Assembly (NCBI RefSeq): GCF_036226665.1
Contig: NZ_CP109007.1
Coordinates: 4,876,501-4,940,500 of the forward strand
Reading direction: 5' to 3'
DNA: 64,000 nucleotides
Source of the DNA: Streptomyces sp. NBC_00691
GTDB lineage: Bacteria; Actinomycetota; Actinomycetes; Streptomycetales; Streptomycetaceae
The translations under genes and the position numbers were made by a program. The notes under the pieces are model-generated. The model was not told where the DNA came from and made no database searches. It saw only the letters and a list, made by a program, of their open reading frames with translations. This document shows, piece by piece, positions 19,067-26,521 of the stretch (positions are counted from its first letter, which is position 1; every line of letters starts with the position of its first letter).

Positions 19067-20731
19067 ATGACGGACTCGCAGGCCCCCGCCGCCCCCTCGG
19101 TTCCCGACGCCCCCGCCGCGCAGGCCGGAGTCGCCGCGCCCGCCGGGGCGACCAACCCGGTCGCGCCCGCGCCCGCCGGCGCCCGCACGGCCGCCGACGT
19201 CGTGACGCCCGAGGTGGTCGCCCGGCTCACGCGCGGTGTCGTCGGCTCCGGCCGGACCGCCAACCACACCCCCTTCACCGGGGCGAAGCTGGCGGACCTG
19301 CCCGAGTCCACCCCCGAGGACGTCGCCGAGGCCTTCACGCGCGCGCGGGGCGCCCAGGCCGCCTGGGCCGCCACCCCGGTCAGGGCCCGTGCCGCCGTCC
19401 TCCTGCGCTTCCACGACCTCGTCCTCCAGCGCCAGTCCGAGGTCCTCGACCTCATCCAGCTGGAGACGGGCAAGGCCCGCCTGCACGCCCACGAGGAGGT
19501 GCAGGCGGTCGCCGTCGCCGCCCGCCACTACGGCCGCAAGGCCTCCTCCTACCTGAAGCCCCGCCGTCACACCGGCGTCGTGCCGACCCTCACCAAGGTC
19601 ACCGAGCTGCGCCAGCCGCGCGGTGTGGTCGGCCAGATCGCTCCCTGGAACTACCCGCTCGAACTCTCCGTCGGGGACGCGCTCCCCGCCTTCGTCGCGG
19701 GCAACGCCGTCGTCATGAAGCCCGACACGGAGACCGCGCTCACCGCGCTGTGGGCCCGGGACCTGCTCATCGAGGCCGGGCTGCCCGCCGCGGTCTTCCA
19801 GGTCGTCCTCGGCGACGGCCCCGTCGTCGGCCCCGAGGTCGTCAAGCACGCCGACTACGTCTCCTTCACCGGTTCCACCCGTACCGGCCGCGAGGTCGCC
19901 CAGGGGGCCGCCGCCCGCCTCGTCGGCGTCTCGCTCGAACTCGGCGGCAAGAACGCGATGCTCGTCCTCGCGGACGCCGACATCGAGAAGGCCGCCGCCG
20001 GAGCCGTCCGCGCCTGCTTCTCCTCCGCCGGCCAGCTCTGCATCTCCATCGAGCGCCTCTACGTCCACGAGTCGATCGCCGACGCCTTCGTGGAGCGCTT
20101 CGCCGCCCGCACCCGGGCCATGCGGCTCGGCAACTCCCTCGCGTACGGCGCCGACATGGGCTCGCTCGTCGGCGACCGGCAGCTGGAGACCGTCACGAAG
20201 CACGTCGAGGAGGCCGTCGCCAAGGGCGCCACGCTCGTCGCCGGCGGCGTCGCCCGCCCCGACATCGGCCCCCTCTTCTTCGAGCCGACCATCCTCGACG
20301 GCGTCGAGGCCCCGATGGCGGTCTGCGGCGAGGAGACCTTCGGTCCGGTCGTCTCCCTCTACCGCTTCCGCGACGAGGACGAGGTCGTCGACCTCGCCAA
20401 CGCCACCCCGTACGGCCTGAACTCCTCCGTCTGGACGAAGGACTCGCGCCGGGGCCACGCGGTCGCGGCGCGGCTGCGCACCGGCACCGTCAACATCAAC
20501 GAGGGGTACGCCCCCGCCTACGGCAGCGTGCAGTCCCCGATGGGCGGCATGAAGGACTCCGGGCTCGGCCGGCGCCACGGTTCCGAGGGCATCCTCAAGT
20601 ACACCGAGGCGCAGACCGTCGCCCAGCAGCGGCTGATCCCGCTCGCGCCCTCCTTCGGGATGGACGACGAGAAGTACGCCGCGTTCATGAGCGCGTCCCT
20701 GAAGGCGATGAAGGCCCTGCGCCTGCGCTGA
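19067..20731 (+). CDS. Succinate-semialdehyde dehydrogenase (NAD(P)+), aldehyde dehydrogenase superfamily
   Basis: 554 residues. After an Ala/Pro-rich N-terminal extension of about 60 residues comes a full aldehyde dehydrogenase fold. Visible parts are GVVGQIAPWNYPLELSVGD, the cofactor loop FTGSTRTGREV, the Glu in LELGGKNAML and the catalytic Cys in SSAGQLCIS (about residue 324). Family members close to this sequence oxidise succinic semialdehyde to succinate in the GABA shunt, which is the best assignment; other aldehydes are possible. The gene is followed 54 bp later by a GMC oxidoreductase on the same strand, so the oxidoreductase may supply an aldehyde or share a substrate pool. Confidence 0.85.
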   Translation: MTDSQAPAAPSVPDAPAAQAGVAAPAGATNPVAPAPAGARTAADVVTPEVVARLTRGVVGSGRTANHTPFTGAKLADLPESTPEDVAEAFTRARGAQAAWAATPVRARAAVLLRFHDLVLQRQSEVLDLIQLETGKARLHAHEEVQAVAVAARHYGRKASSYLKPRRHTGVVPTLTKVTELRQPRGVVGQIAPWNYPLELSVGDALPAFVAGNAVVMKPDTETALTALWARDLLIEAGLPAAVFQVVLGDGPVVGPEVVKHADYVSFTGSTRTGREVAQGAAARLVGVSLELGGKNAMLVLADADIEKAAAGAVRACFSSAGQLCISIERLYVHESIADAFVERFAARTRAMRLGNSLAYGADMGSLVGDRQLETVTKHVEEAVAKGATLVAGGVARPDIGPLFFEPTILDGVEAPMAVCGEETFGPVVSLYRFRDEDEVVDLANATPYGLNSSVWTKDSRRGHAVAARLRTGTVNINEGYAPAYGSVQSPMGGMKDSGLGRRHGSEGILKYTEAQTVAQQRLIPLAPSFGMDDEKYAAFMSASLKAMKALRLR

Positions 20732-20785
20732 TCCGGCGCTGCGCCTTCCCCCTCCCGACCGTCCCGATTCCGTACGAGGAGAGCC

Positions 20786-22597
20786 ATGACCGCGGTACCC
20801 CCTACCCAAAATCAGGAGCAGGCGGAGGACGAGGCGTACGACTACGACGTCCTCGTCGTCGGCTCCGGCTTCGGCGGCTCGGTCACCGCGCTCCGCCTCA
20901 CCGAGAAGGGCTACCGGGTCGGCGTCCTGGAGGCCGGGCGGCGCTTCACCCGCGCCACCCTCCCGAAGAACTCCTGGGACGTGAAGAACTTCCTGTGGGC
21001 CCCCGCCCTCGGCCTCTACGGCATCCAGCGGATCCACCTGCTGGGCAACGTCATGGTGCTCGCGGGCGCCGGCGTCGGCGGCGGCTCCCTGAACTACGCC
21101 AACACCCTCTACGAGCCGCTCGCGCCGTTCTTCGACGACCCGCAGTGGAAGGACATCACGGACTGGCGCGAGGAGCTGGGCCCGTACTACGACCAGGCCA
21201 AGCGGATGCTCGGTGTCCGGATCAACCCGACCATGACCCCGTCGGACGTCCACCTCAAGGCGACCGCGCAGAGCATGGGCATCGGCGACACCTTCCACAT
21301 GGCGCCCGTCGGGGTGTTCTTCGGGGACGGGCAGGACGGCGACGGGACGGCGAAGGCGAAGCCGGGCGGCGAGGTCCCCGACCCGTTCTTCGGTGGGGCC
21401 GGACCCTCCCGCAAGGCCTGCACCGAATGCGGCGAGTGCATGACCGGCTGCCGGCACGGCGCCAAGAACACCCTGAACGAGAACTACCTCCACCTCGCCG
21501 AGAAGGCCGGCGCCACCGTCCACCCCATGACCTCGGTCGTCGCGGTCACCGAGGACTCGCGGGGCGGATACGCCGTCAAGACCCTCCCCTCCGACAACCG
21601 GAGGAAGGGCAAGGGCCGTACCTTCACGGCCCGCGAGGTCGTCATCGCCGCCGGCACCTACGGCACCCAGACCCTGCTGCACCGGATGAGGGACACCGGC
21701 CTGCTGCCCCGGATCTCGGCACGGCTCGGCGAGCTGACCCGTACCAACTCCGAGGGCCTCGTCGGCTCGCAGACCACCGACCGGCGCTACCGCAAGAAGC
21801 ACGGCAAGGAGAGGGCCGACTTCACCCGCGGCGTCGCCATCACCTCCTCGATCCACCCCGACGAGAACACCCACATCGAGCCCGTCCGGTACGGCAAGGG
21901 CTCCAACTCGATGGGCGCGCTGACCGTCCTCCAGGTGCCGTACGGCGCGCACCGGGTCCGCAGGTGGCTGCTCGAACTCGTCAAGCACCCGGCGCTCGCG
22001 GCCCGCTCGCTGTCCAACCGGCGCTGGTCGGAGCGGACCATCATCGGTCTCGTCATGCAGTCCCTGGACAACTCCCTGACGACCTACCGCAAGCCGGGCG
22101 GCATCGGAAAGGGCCTGCTCACCGCCCGCCAGGGCCACGGGGCACCCAACCCGACGCAGATCGAGGCGGCGACCAAGGCCGCGACCCTCCTCGCCGAGGA
22201 GATCAACGGCTTCGCCGGCTCCAATGTCGGCGAGCTGATGGGCACCCCGCTGACCGCCCACTTCCTCGGCGGCTGCCCGATCGGCGCGGACGCCGAGTCC
22301 GGTGTCATCGACCCGTACCACCGGCTCTTCGGGCACCCGGGGATCTCCGTCGTCGACGGAGCGGCCGTCTCCGCGAACCTCGGCGTGAACCCGTCGCTGA
22401 CGATCACCGCGCAGGCGGAGCGGGCGATGTCCTTCTGGCCGAACAAGGGCGAGGAGGACCCGCGGCCGCGGCAGGGCGAGTCGTACGTACGGATCGCGGC
22501 GATCGAGCCCAAGTCGCCCGCCGTCCCGGCCGAGGCCTTCGGCGCGCTGCGGCTGCCGTTCCTGGGGATGCCGGCGGTCCCGCCGAAGGCGTCGTGA
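20786..22597 (+). CDS. GMC-family FAD oxidoreductase (cholesterol-oxidase-like) with cysteine cluster
   Basis: 603 residues. The N-terminal FAD motif is VVGSGFGGSVTALRL (about 27-41), GVGGGSLNYAN follows and the C-terminal GMC signature region contains FLGGCPIG and GVNPSLTITA. It resembles bacterial cholesterol oxidase of the ChoD type more than sugar oxidases. A ferredoxin-like run CTECGECMTGCRHG near residue 211 gives four closely spaced Cys, enough for an iron-sulfur centre or a structural site. The ATG has GAGGAG upstream. It is probably an operon with the preceding dehydrogenase and ends at a strong hairpin. The substrate is not visible from the sequence. Confidence 0.88.
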   Translation: MTAVPPTQNQEQAEDEAYDYDVLVVGSGFGGSVTALRLTEKGYRVGVLEAGRRFTRATLPKNSWDVKNFLWAPALGLYGIQRIHLLGNVMVLAGAGVGGGSLNYANTLYEPLAPFFDDPQWKDITDWREELGPYYDQAKRMLGVRINPTMTPSDVHLKATAQSMGIGDTFHMAPVGVFFGDGQDGDGTAKAKPGGEVPDPFFGGAGPSRKACTECGECMTGCRHGAKNTLNENYLHLAEKAGATVHPMTSVVAVTEDSRGGYAVKTLPSDNRRKGKGRTFTAREVVIAAGTYGTQTLLHRMRDTGLLPRISARLGELTRTNSEGLVGSQTTDRRYRKKHGKERADFTRGVAITSSIHPDENTHIEPVRYGKGSNSMGALTVLQVPYGAHRVRRWLLELVKHPALAARSLSNRRWSERTIIGLVMQSLDNSLTTYRKPGGIGKGLLTARQGHGAPNPTQIEAATKAATLLAEEINGFAGSNVGELMGTPLTAHFLGGCPIGADAESGVIDPYHRLFGHPGISVVDGAAVSANLGVNPSLTITAQAERAMSFWPNKGEEDPRPRQGESYVRIAAIEPKSPAVPAEAFGALRLPFLGMPAVPPKAS

Positions 22598-22610
22598 ACC
22601 GGCACAGGTA

Positions 22611-22646
22611 AGGGGCGCTGCACCCCCCTCCGAGTGCAGCGCCCCT
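22611..22646 (+). terminator. Terminator after the GMC oxidoreductase gene
   Basis: A 13-bp perfect stem (AGGGGCGCTGCAC, 22611-22623, with its complement at 22634-22646) has a 10-nt loop and starts 14 bp after the stop codon. Confidence 0.85.
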
Positions 22647-22720
22647 ACCAGCTTTGGTGTTGCTGCATAGATGACCCGCGACCGGTGGGGATGGTTGTAG
22701 CGGTTGCGCAGGATCTTCGT

Positions 22721-22734
22721 GTGACGCGCGTCAC
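22721..22734. promoter_or_regulatory. Crp-like palindrome
   Basis: GTGACGCGCGTCAC is a perfect 14-bp palindrome that fits the actinobacterial Crp pattern GTG-N6-GNCAC. With flanks it reads TGTGA-N6-TCACG. It is not directly upstream of any gene I can call. Confidence 0.45.
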
Positions 22735-22758
22735 GTCGGGAGGCGGGGTGCGAACAAG

Positions 22759-22797
22759 GGCCCCGTGGCGCGATTCCGGTCGCGCCACGGGGCCTTT
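22759..22797 (+). terminator. Second strong hairpin with short T run
   Basis: A 15-bp stem (22759-22773 / 22780-22794) with a 6-nt loop is followed by TTT. It stands 150 bp beyond the first terminator with no gene in between, so it either backs up the first one or ends an unannotated small transcript. Confidence 0.65.
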
Positions 22798-23208
22798 GGG
22801 ATCGGCACCGGTGTCAGGGCAGCGGCGGTGCCGAGCGGGGCGGCGCCGGGGGTTGCGCCGCGTGGGAGGGGTTCGGAGGGGACGACACGGGTTCGGGGTG
22901 GAGAGCCGGTTGCGGCCGGCCCCGAGCGTCCCCGGGGCCGACCGCTCCTTCTGGGTGACCGGGCTGCTGTCCCCTGCTGTCCGGTCACAAGCGCTGGTGC
23001 GAGGTCCCACGACGTACCTGAGGTACGCCACACGCCCCAGCGAAGCCACGCGTGGTTTCCTGCGGGCCCGCCCCTGGCTGGCACGGACACCCGGACCAAC
23101 GAAGCCGGGCCGGAGCCGGTCACGCGCCGTACGGGTGAGAGCGGGCCCGAACTCAGATCCGGGGACGCACCCGGTCGTCGGGGCGCACCCGGACACGCGG
23201 GCGCACGC

Positions 23209-23502
23209 TCAGATGCGGCCCCGGCACAGCTCCAGCATCGTCATCGCCAGCGCCGTACCCGGCTTGCCGAGGGCGTCCCTGTAGTGGCCGAGGACCTCCA
23301 TCTCGCGGTTCAGGTTCACCCGGCGGCCGCCGGAGGAGATCCGGGCCTCCTGGATGACGGCCGAGACGGCCATCCGTTCCTGGATGAGACCGATGATCCG
23401 GTCGTCGAGCGCGTCGATGCGGTCGCGGGCGCCGCCGATCAGCGTCGCCGCCTCGTCGGTCCGGGCGCCGGTCTTCTCGGGGGTGGCGGTGTTCGTCGTC
23501 AT
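23209..23502 (-). CDS. Chorismate mutase (AroQ class)
   Basis: 97 residues, all-helical AroQ type: ARDRIDALDDRIIGLIQERM is the first helix with the catalytic Arg, followed by VIQEARISSGGRRVNLNREM and the last helix ending ELCRGRI. It converts chorismate to prephenate, the branch point to Phe and Tyr. The ATG at 23502 has AGGAG upstream. It is a stand-alone gene on the minus strand preceded by a short leader peptide rich in Phe/Tyr and a terminator hairpin, so aromatic amino acid attenuation is likely. Confidence 0.93.
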   Translation of the reverse strand: MTTNTATPEKTGARTDEAATLIGGARDRIDALDDRIIGLIQERMAVSAVIQEARISSGGRRVNLNREMEVLGHYRDALGKPGTALAMTMLELCRGRI

Positions 23503-23559
23503 GGCGGGGCTCCTGGGGTGTCGGATGCCCCGGGGCGGACCGGCCCGAAACGACAGAAC

Positions 23560-23582
23560 GCCCCGGGCTGTCAGCCCGGGGC
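23560..23582 (-). terminator. Attenuator terminator upstream of chorismate mutase
   Basis: GCCCCGGGCT (23560-23569) pairs perfectly with AGCCCGGGGC (23573-23582), giving a tight 10-bp stem. On the minus strand it is followed by GTTCTGT. It starts 25 nt after the leader-peptide stop and ends 57 nt before the chorismate mutase ATG, the usual position of an amino acid attenuator. Confidence 0.75.
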
Positions 23583-23607
23583 GCCTGGGAAGTCGCTTGT
23601 CAGTTGC

Positions 23608-23679
23608 TCAAGCAGCACGACCATGGCAGCCGGTGGGCCGGTTGCCATAGGTAAAGACGAAGGTCGTGAGCTCGCGCAT
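23608..23679 (-). CDS. Putative Phe/Tyr leader peptide of the chorismate mutase attenuator
   Basis: A 23-codon frame on the minus strand, MRELTTFVFTYGNRPTGCHG followed by RAA and stop. It has Phe codons at positions 7 and 9 and a Tyr codon at 11, a dense cluster of the end products of the downstream enzyme. A pause-type hairpin (ATGGCAACCGG at 23648-23638 with CCGGCTGCCAT at 23633-23623, one mismatch) starts right at the Tyr codon, and the terminator follows the stop. A CATACT -10-like hexamer ends 6 nt before the ATG, so the leader may be translated from a leaderless message. This layout is that of classical ribosome-mediated attenuation. Confidence 0.72.
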   Translation of the reverse strand: MRELTTFVFTYGNRPTGCHGRAA

Positions 23680-23685
23680 GGCGAC

Positions 23686-23716
23686 AGTATGGACCCCGAC
23701 GACGGAGCGGAGCCAA
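23686..23716 (-). promoter_or_regulatory. Candidate promoter of the leader peptide / chorismate mutase transcript
   Basis: On the minus strand TTGGCT (23716-23711), 19 bp, CATACT (23691-23686), then 6 nt to the leader ATG at 23679. The spacer is slightly long, and transcription would begin at or next to the start codon. Confidence 0.5.
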
Positions 23717-23745
23717 CCCGGGTTCGGATGGTGAGACGAAAAGTG

Positions 23746-23766
23746 CTACCGGCGCGCCGGTAGAAT
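23746..23766. promoter_or_regulatory. Perfect palindrome overlapping the guaA -10 hexamer
   Basis: CTACCGGCGCGCCGGTAG (23746-23763) is an 18-bp perfect palindrome. Its last three bases begin TAGAAT (23761-23766), a good -10 hexamer 57 bp upstream of guaA. A repressor bound there would block RNA polymerase. Downstream in the leader is a short C4/G4 stem capped by TTCG (23781-23792). Confidence 0.55.
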
Positions 23767-23823
23767 CGACAAATAGCACCCCCCTTCGGGGGACCCTCCT
23801 CCTACCGCCGGAAGGCCGCCGTA

Positions 23824-25416
23824 GTGTCATCAGCGACCCCCGCTGCCGCGCCCGACGTCACCAACCCGGACGTAGTCCTCGTTGTCGACTTCGGCGCCCA
23901 GTACGCCCAGCTCATCGCCCGTCGTGTCCGTGAGGCCCGGGTCTACAGCGAGATCGTCCCGTCCACCATGCCGGTGGCCGAGATGCTGGCCAAGAACCCG
24001 AAGGCGATCATCCTCTCCGGCGGCCCGTCCTCCGTGTACGCCGAGGCCGCCCCGCGCCTCGACCGTGCGATCTTCGAGGCGGGCGTCCCCGTCTTCGGCA
24101 TGTGCTACGGCTTCCAGCTGATGGCGACGACCCTCGGTGGCACCGTCGACAACACCGGCGCCCGCGAGTACGGCCGCACCCCGCTGCACGTCTCCAAGGC
24201 CGGCTCCACCCTCTTCGAGGGCACCCCGGTCGAGCAGTCCGTGTGGATGTCGCACGGCGACGCCTGCTCCGCCGCCCCCGAGGGCTTCTCCGTCACCGCG
24301 TCCACGGACGTCGTGCCGGTCGCCGCCTTCGAGAACGACGAGAAGAAGCTCTACGGCGTCCAGTACCACCCCGAGGTGCTGCACTCCACGCACGGCCAGC
24401 AGATCCTGGAGCACTTCCTCTACCGCGGCGCCGGCATCGAGCCCAGCTGGACCACGGGCAACGTGATCGAGGAGCAGGTCGCGGCCATCCGCGCCCAGGT
24501 CGGCGACAAGCGCGCCGTCTGCGGCCTTTCCGGCGGCGTCGACTCCGCGGTGGCCGCCGCACTCGTGCAGAAGGCCATCGGCTCGCAGCTCACCTGCGTG
24601 TACGTCGACCACGGCCTCATGCGCAAGGGCGAGACCGAGCAGGTCGAGAAGGACTTCGTCGCCTCCACCGGCGTCAACCTCAAGGTCGTCGACGCGCAGG
24701 AGCGGTTCCTCACCGCCCTCGCCGGCGTCTCCGACCCCGAGACCAAGCGGAAGATCATCGGCCGCGAGTTCATCCGGGTCTTCGAGCAGGCGCAGCTGGA
24801 GATCCTCCAGGAGGACGGCCCCGAGGTCGCCTTCCTCGTCCAGGGCACCCTGTACCCGGACATCGTCGAGTCCGGCGGCGGCACCGGCACCGCCAACATC
24901 AAGTCCCACCACAACGTGGGCGGCCTCCCCGACGACATCGAGTTCGAGCTCGTCGAGCCGCTGCGCCAGCTGTTCAAGGACGAGGTCCGGATGGTCGGCC
25001 AGGAGCTCGGCCTGCCCGAGGAGATCGTCCAGCGCCAGCCGTTCCCCGGCCCCGGCCTCGGCATCCGCATCGTCGGCGAGGTCACCAAGGAGCGCCTTGA
25101 CCTGCTGCGCGAGGCCGACGCCATCGCCCGCGAGGAGCTCACCGCGGCCGGTCTCGACCGCGAGATCTGGCAGTGCCCGGTCGTCCTGCTCGCCGACGTC
25201 CGCTCCGTGGGCGTCCAGGGCGACGGCCGCACCTACGGTCACCCGATCGTGCTGCGCCCCGTCTCCTCCGAGGACGCCATGACGGCCGACTGGTCGCGCC
25301 TGCCGTACGACGTTCTCGCCAAGATCTCGACCCGCATCACCAACGAGGTCGAGGACGTCAACCGGGTCGTCCTCGACGTCACCAGCAAGCCGCCGGGCAC
25401 CATCGAGTGGGAGTAG
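23824..25416 (+). CDS. guaA: GMP synthase (glutamine-hydrolysing)
   Basis: 530 residues from GTG 23824. It aminates XMP to GMP with glutamine and ATP. The class I glutaminase half has the nucleophile in [10 protein letters not shown] (about residue 93) and the His/Glu pair in QYHPEV. The ATP pyrophosphatase half begins with the P-loop [12 protein letters not shown] (about 237-248), and the dimerisation domain ends [12 protein letters not shown]. The preceding GGAAGG lies 12 nt away. It is separate from guaB by 18 kb and appears monocistronic, with a strong hairpin after it. Confidence 0.97.
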   Translation: MSSATPAAAPDVTNPDVVLVVDFGAQYAQLIARRVREARVYSEIVPSTMPVAEMLAKNPKAIILSGGPSSVYAEAAPRLDRAIFEAGVPVFGMCYGFQLMATTLGGTVDNTGAREYGRTPLHVSKAGSTLFEGTPVEQSVWMSHGDACSAAPEGFSVTASTDVVPVAAFENDEKKLYGVQYHPEVLHSTHGQQILEHFLYRGAGIEPSWTTGNVIEEQVAAIRAQVGDKRAVCGLSGGVDSAVAAALVQKAIGSQLTCVYVDHGLMRKGETEQVEKDFVASTGVNLKVVDAQERFLTALAGVSDPETKRKIIGREFIRVFEQAQLEILQEDGPEVAFLVQGTLYPDIVESGGGTGTANIKSHHNVGGLPDDIEFELVEPLRQLFKDEVRMVGQELGLPEEIVQRQPFPGPGLGIRIVGEVTKERLDLLREADAIAREELTAAGLDREIWQCPVVLLADVRSVGVQGDGRTYGHPIVLRPVSSEDAMTADWSRLPYDVLAKISTRITNEVEDVNRVVLDVTSKPPGTIEWE

Positions 25417-25437
25417 TCGCTCCCGCCCGCTGAGCCG

Positions 25438-25485
25438 GACGAAGCCGTCGCCCCCGCGCCCGTCGCGCGGGGCGGCGGCTTCGTC
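25438..25485. terminator. Terminator after guaA
   Basis: GACGAAGCCG (25438-25447) pairs with CGGCTTCGTC (25476-25485); the stem continues through CGCCCC/GGGGCG with one mismatch. It lies 22 bp after the guaA stop. Confidence 0.85.
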
Positions 25486-25565
25486 GTATCCGGCCCCGTC
25501 GAACGTGCCTTTCCGTGGTGTCCGGAGTCTGGTGACTTGACCGGCCGGGCGTTACCTTCCGGCGC

Positions 25566-26354
25566 ATGAGCGTGATACCCGACCCCGTTCCCGTCGACCG
25601 GCTCCACTTCGCCATGCCGCCCGTCCACGCGACGGCCGAGGAGGAACGCACCCACCGCAGACAGCGGCTCGCCGGCGCGCTCCGGGTCTTCGGGCGGTTC
25701 GGTTACGAGGAGGGCGTCTCGGGCCACATCAGCGCCCGCGACCCCGAACTCCCCGACTGCTACTGGGTGAACCCCTTCGGGGCGCCGTTCGAGGAGATCT
25801 CGGCGAGCGACCTCATCCTGGTCAACGGCGACGGGCAGGTCGTCCGGGGTGGGCAGTACGTCAACCAGGCCGCGTTCACCGTCCACGCCCAGGTCCACCG
25901 GGCCCGGCCCGACGTCGTGGCCGTCGCCCACACCCACTCCCTGCACGGCCGGGCCCTCGCCGCGCTCGGCGAACTCCTCGACCCGATCACCCAGGAGGCC
26001 TGCGCCTTCTACCAGGACCACGCGCTCTACGACGCCTACACCGGCGTCACCGTGGACCCCGAGGAGGGACGCCGGATCGCCCTCGCGCTCGGCACGTTCA
26101 AGGCGATCGTGCTCCGCAACCACGGCCTGCTCACCGTCGGCGCCTCCGTCGACGCGGCCGCCTGGTGGTTCATCGCCCTGGAGCGCTGCGCCCAGGTGCA
26201 GCTGGCCGCGCGGGCGGCCGGGAAACCGGTCCTGATCGACCACCGCGAGGCCGTCGCGACCCGCGAACAGCTCGGCGGCGACCTCGTCGCATGGATCAAC
26301 TACCAGCCCCTCTGGCGCAGGATCAGCCGCACGGCGCCCGAACTCCTGTCGTAG
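25566..26354 (+). CDS. Class II aldolase/adducin family protein
   Basis: 262 residues with the class II aldolase fold. The phosphate-binding GVSGHIS (about residue 57), a metal-binding pair in VAHTHSLHGRALA (about 120) and a third His in RNHGLLTVG (about 185) are present, so zinc is probably held. Related proteins are L-fuculose-phosphate aldolase and decarboxylases. The catalytic acid and substrate cannot be fixed here, and an aldolase or epimerase of a sugar phosphate is only a guess. The ATG lies 7 nt after TACCTT (25553-25558), consistent with a leaderless start. It is a single gene. Confidence 0.85.
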   Translation: MSVIPDPVPVDRLHFAMPPVHATAEEERTHRRQRLAGALRVFGRFGYEEGVSGHISARDPELPDCYWVNPFGAPFEEISASDLILVNGDGQVVRGGQYVNQAAFTVHAQVHRARPDVVAVAHTHSLHGRALAALGELLDPITQEACAFYQDHALYDAYTGVTVDPEEGRRIALALGTFKAIVLRNHGLLTVGASVDAAAWWFIALERCAQVQLAARAAGKPVLIDHREAVATREQLGGDLVAWINYQPLWRRISRTAPELLS

Positions 26355-26521
26355 CACCATCGCTTCACCCTTCTGTACGTCAATGCGATGGCGCGTCAAT
26401 CACCCTTCGGCGGGGCGCACGCGGCAGGCGCGGGAGCCGCCGGTACGACACAATTCCGTTGAACCTACGGCTGGTTGACCCTCGGGACGCACCGGTACGT
26501 GTCGTGAAGTGAGCTCGGGAA

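Larger units (their letters stand above)
22598..23208. other. Non-coding stretch after the GMC gene (611 bp)
   Basis: I find no gene I can support here. It holds two strong hairpins (22611-22646 and 22759-22797), a Crp-like palindrome between them (22721-22734), and a weaker GTGACCGG / CCGGTCAC dyad around 22955-22990. Open frames exist on both strands but their composition is that of random GC-rich DNA, with Arg/Pro/Ala-dominated products. A small RNA ending at the second hairpin is possible. Confidence 0.5.

Noticed and set aside
18971-22336. Open frame of over 1100 codons on the minus strand opposite the dehydrogenase/GMC genes
   Set aside because: The plus strand encodes two clearly recognised enzymes with ribosome-binding sites; the minus product has no family features.
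22645-23196. Minus-strand frame of about 183 codons in the gene-free region
   Set aside because: Composition is Arg/Pro/Thr-rich with no motif and no ribosome-binding site, and it runs through a strong terminator hairpin.
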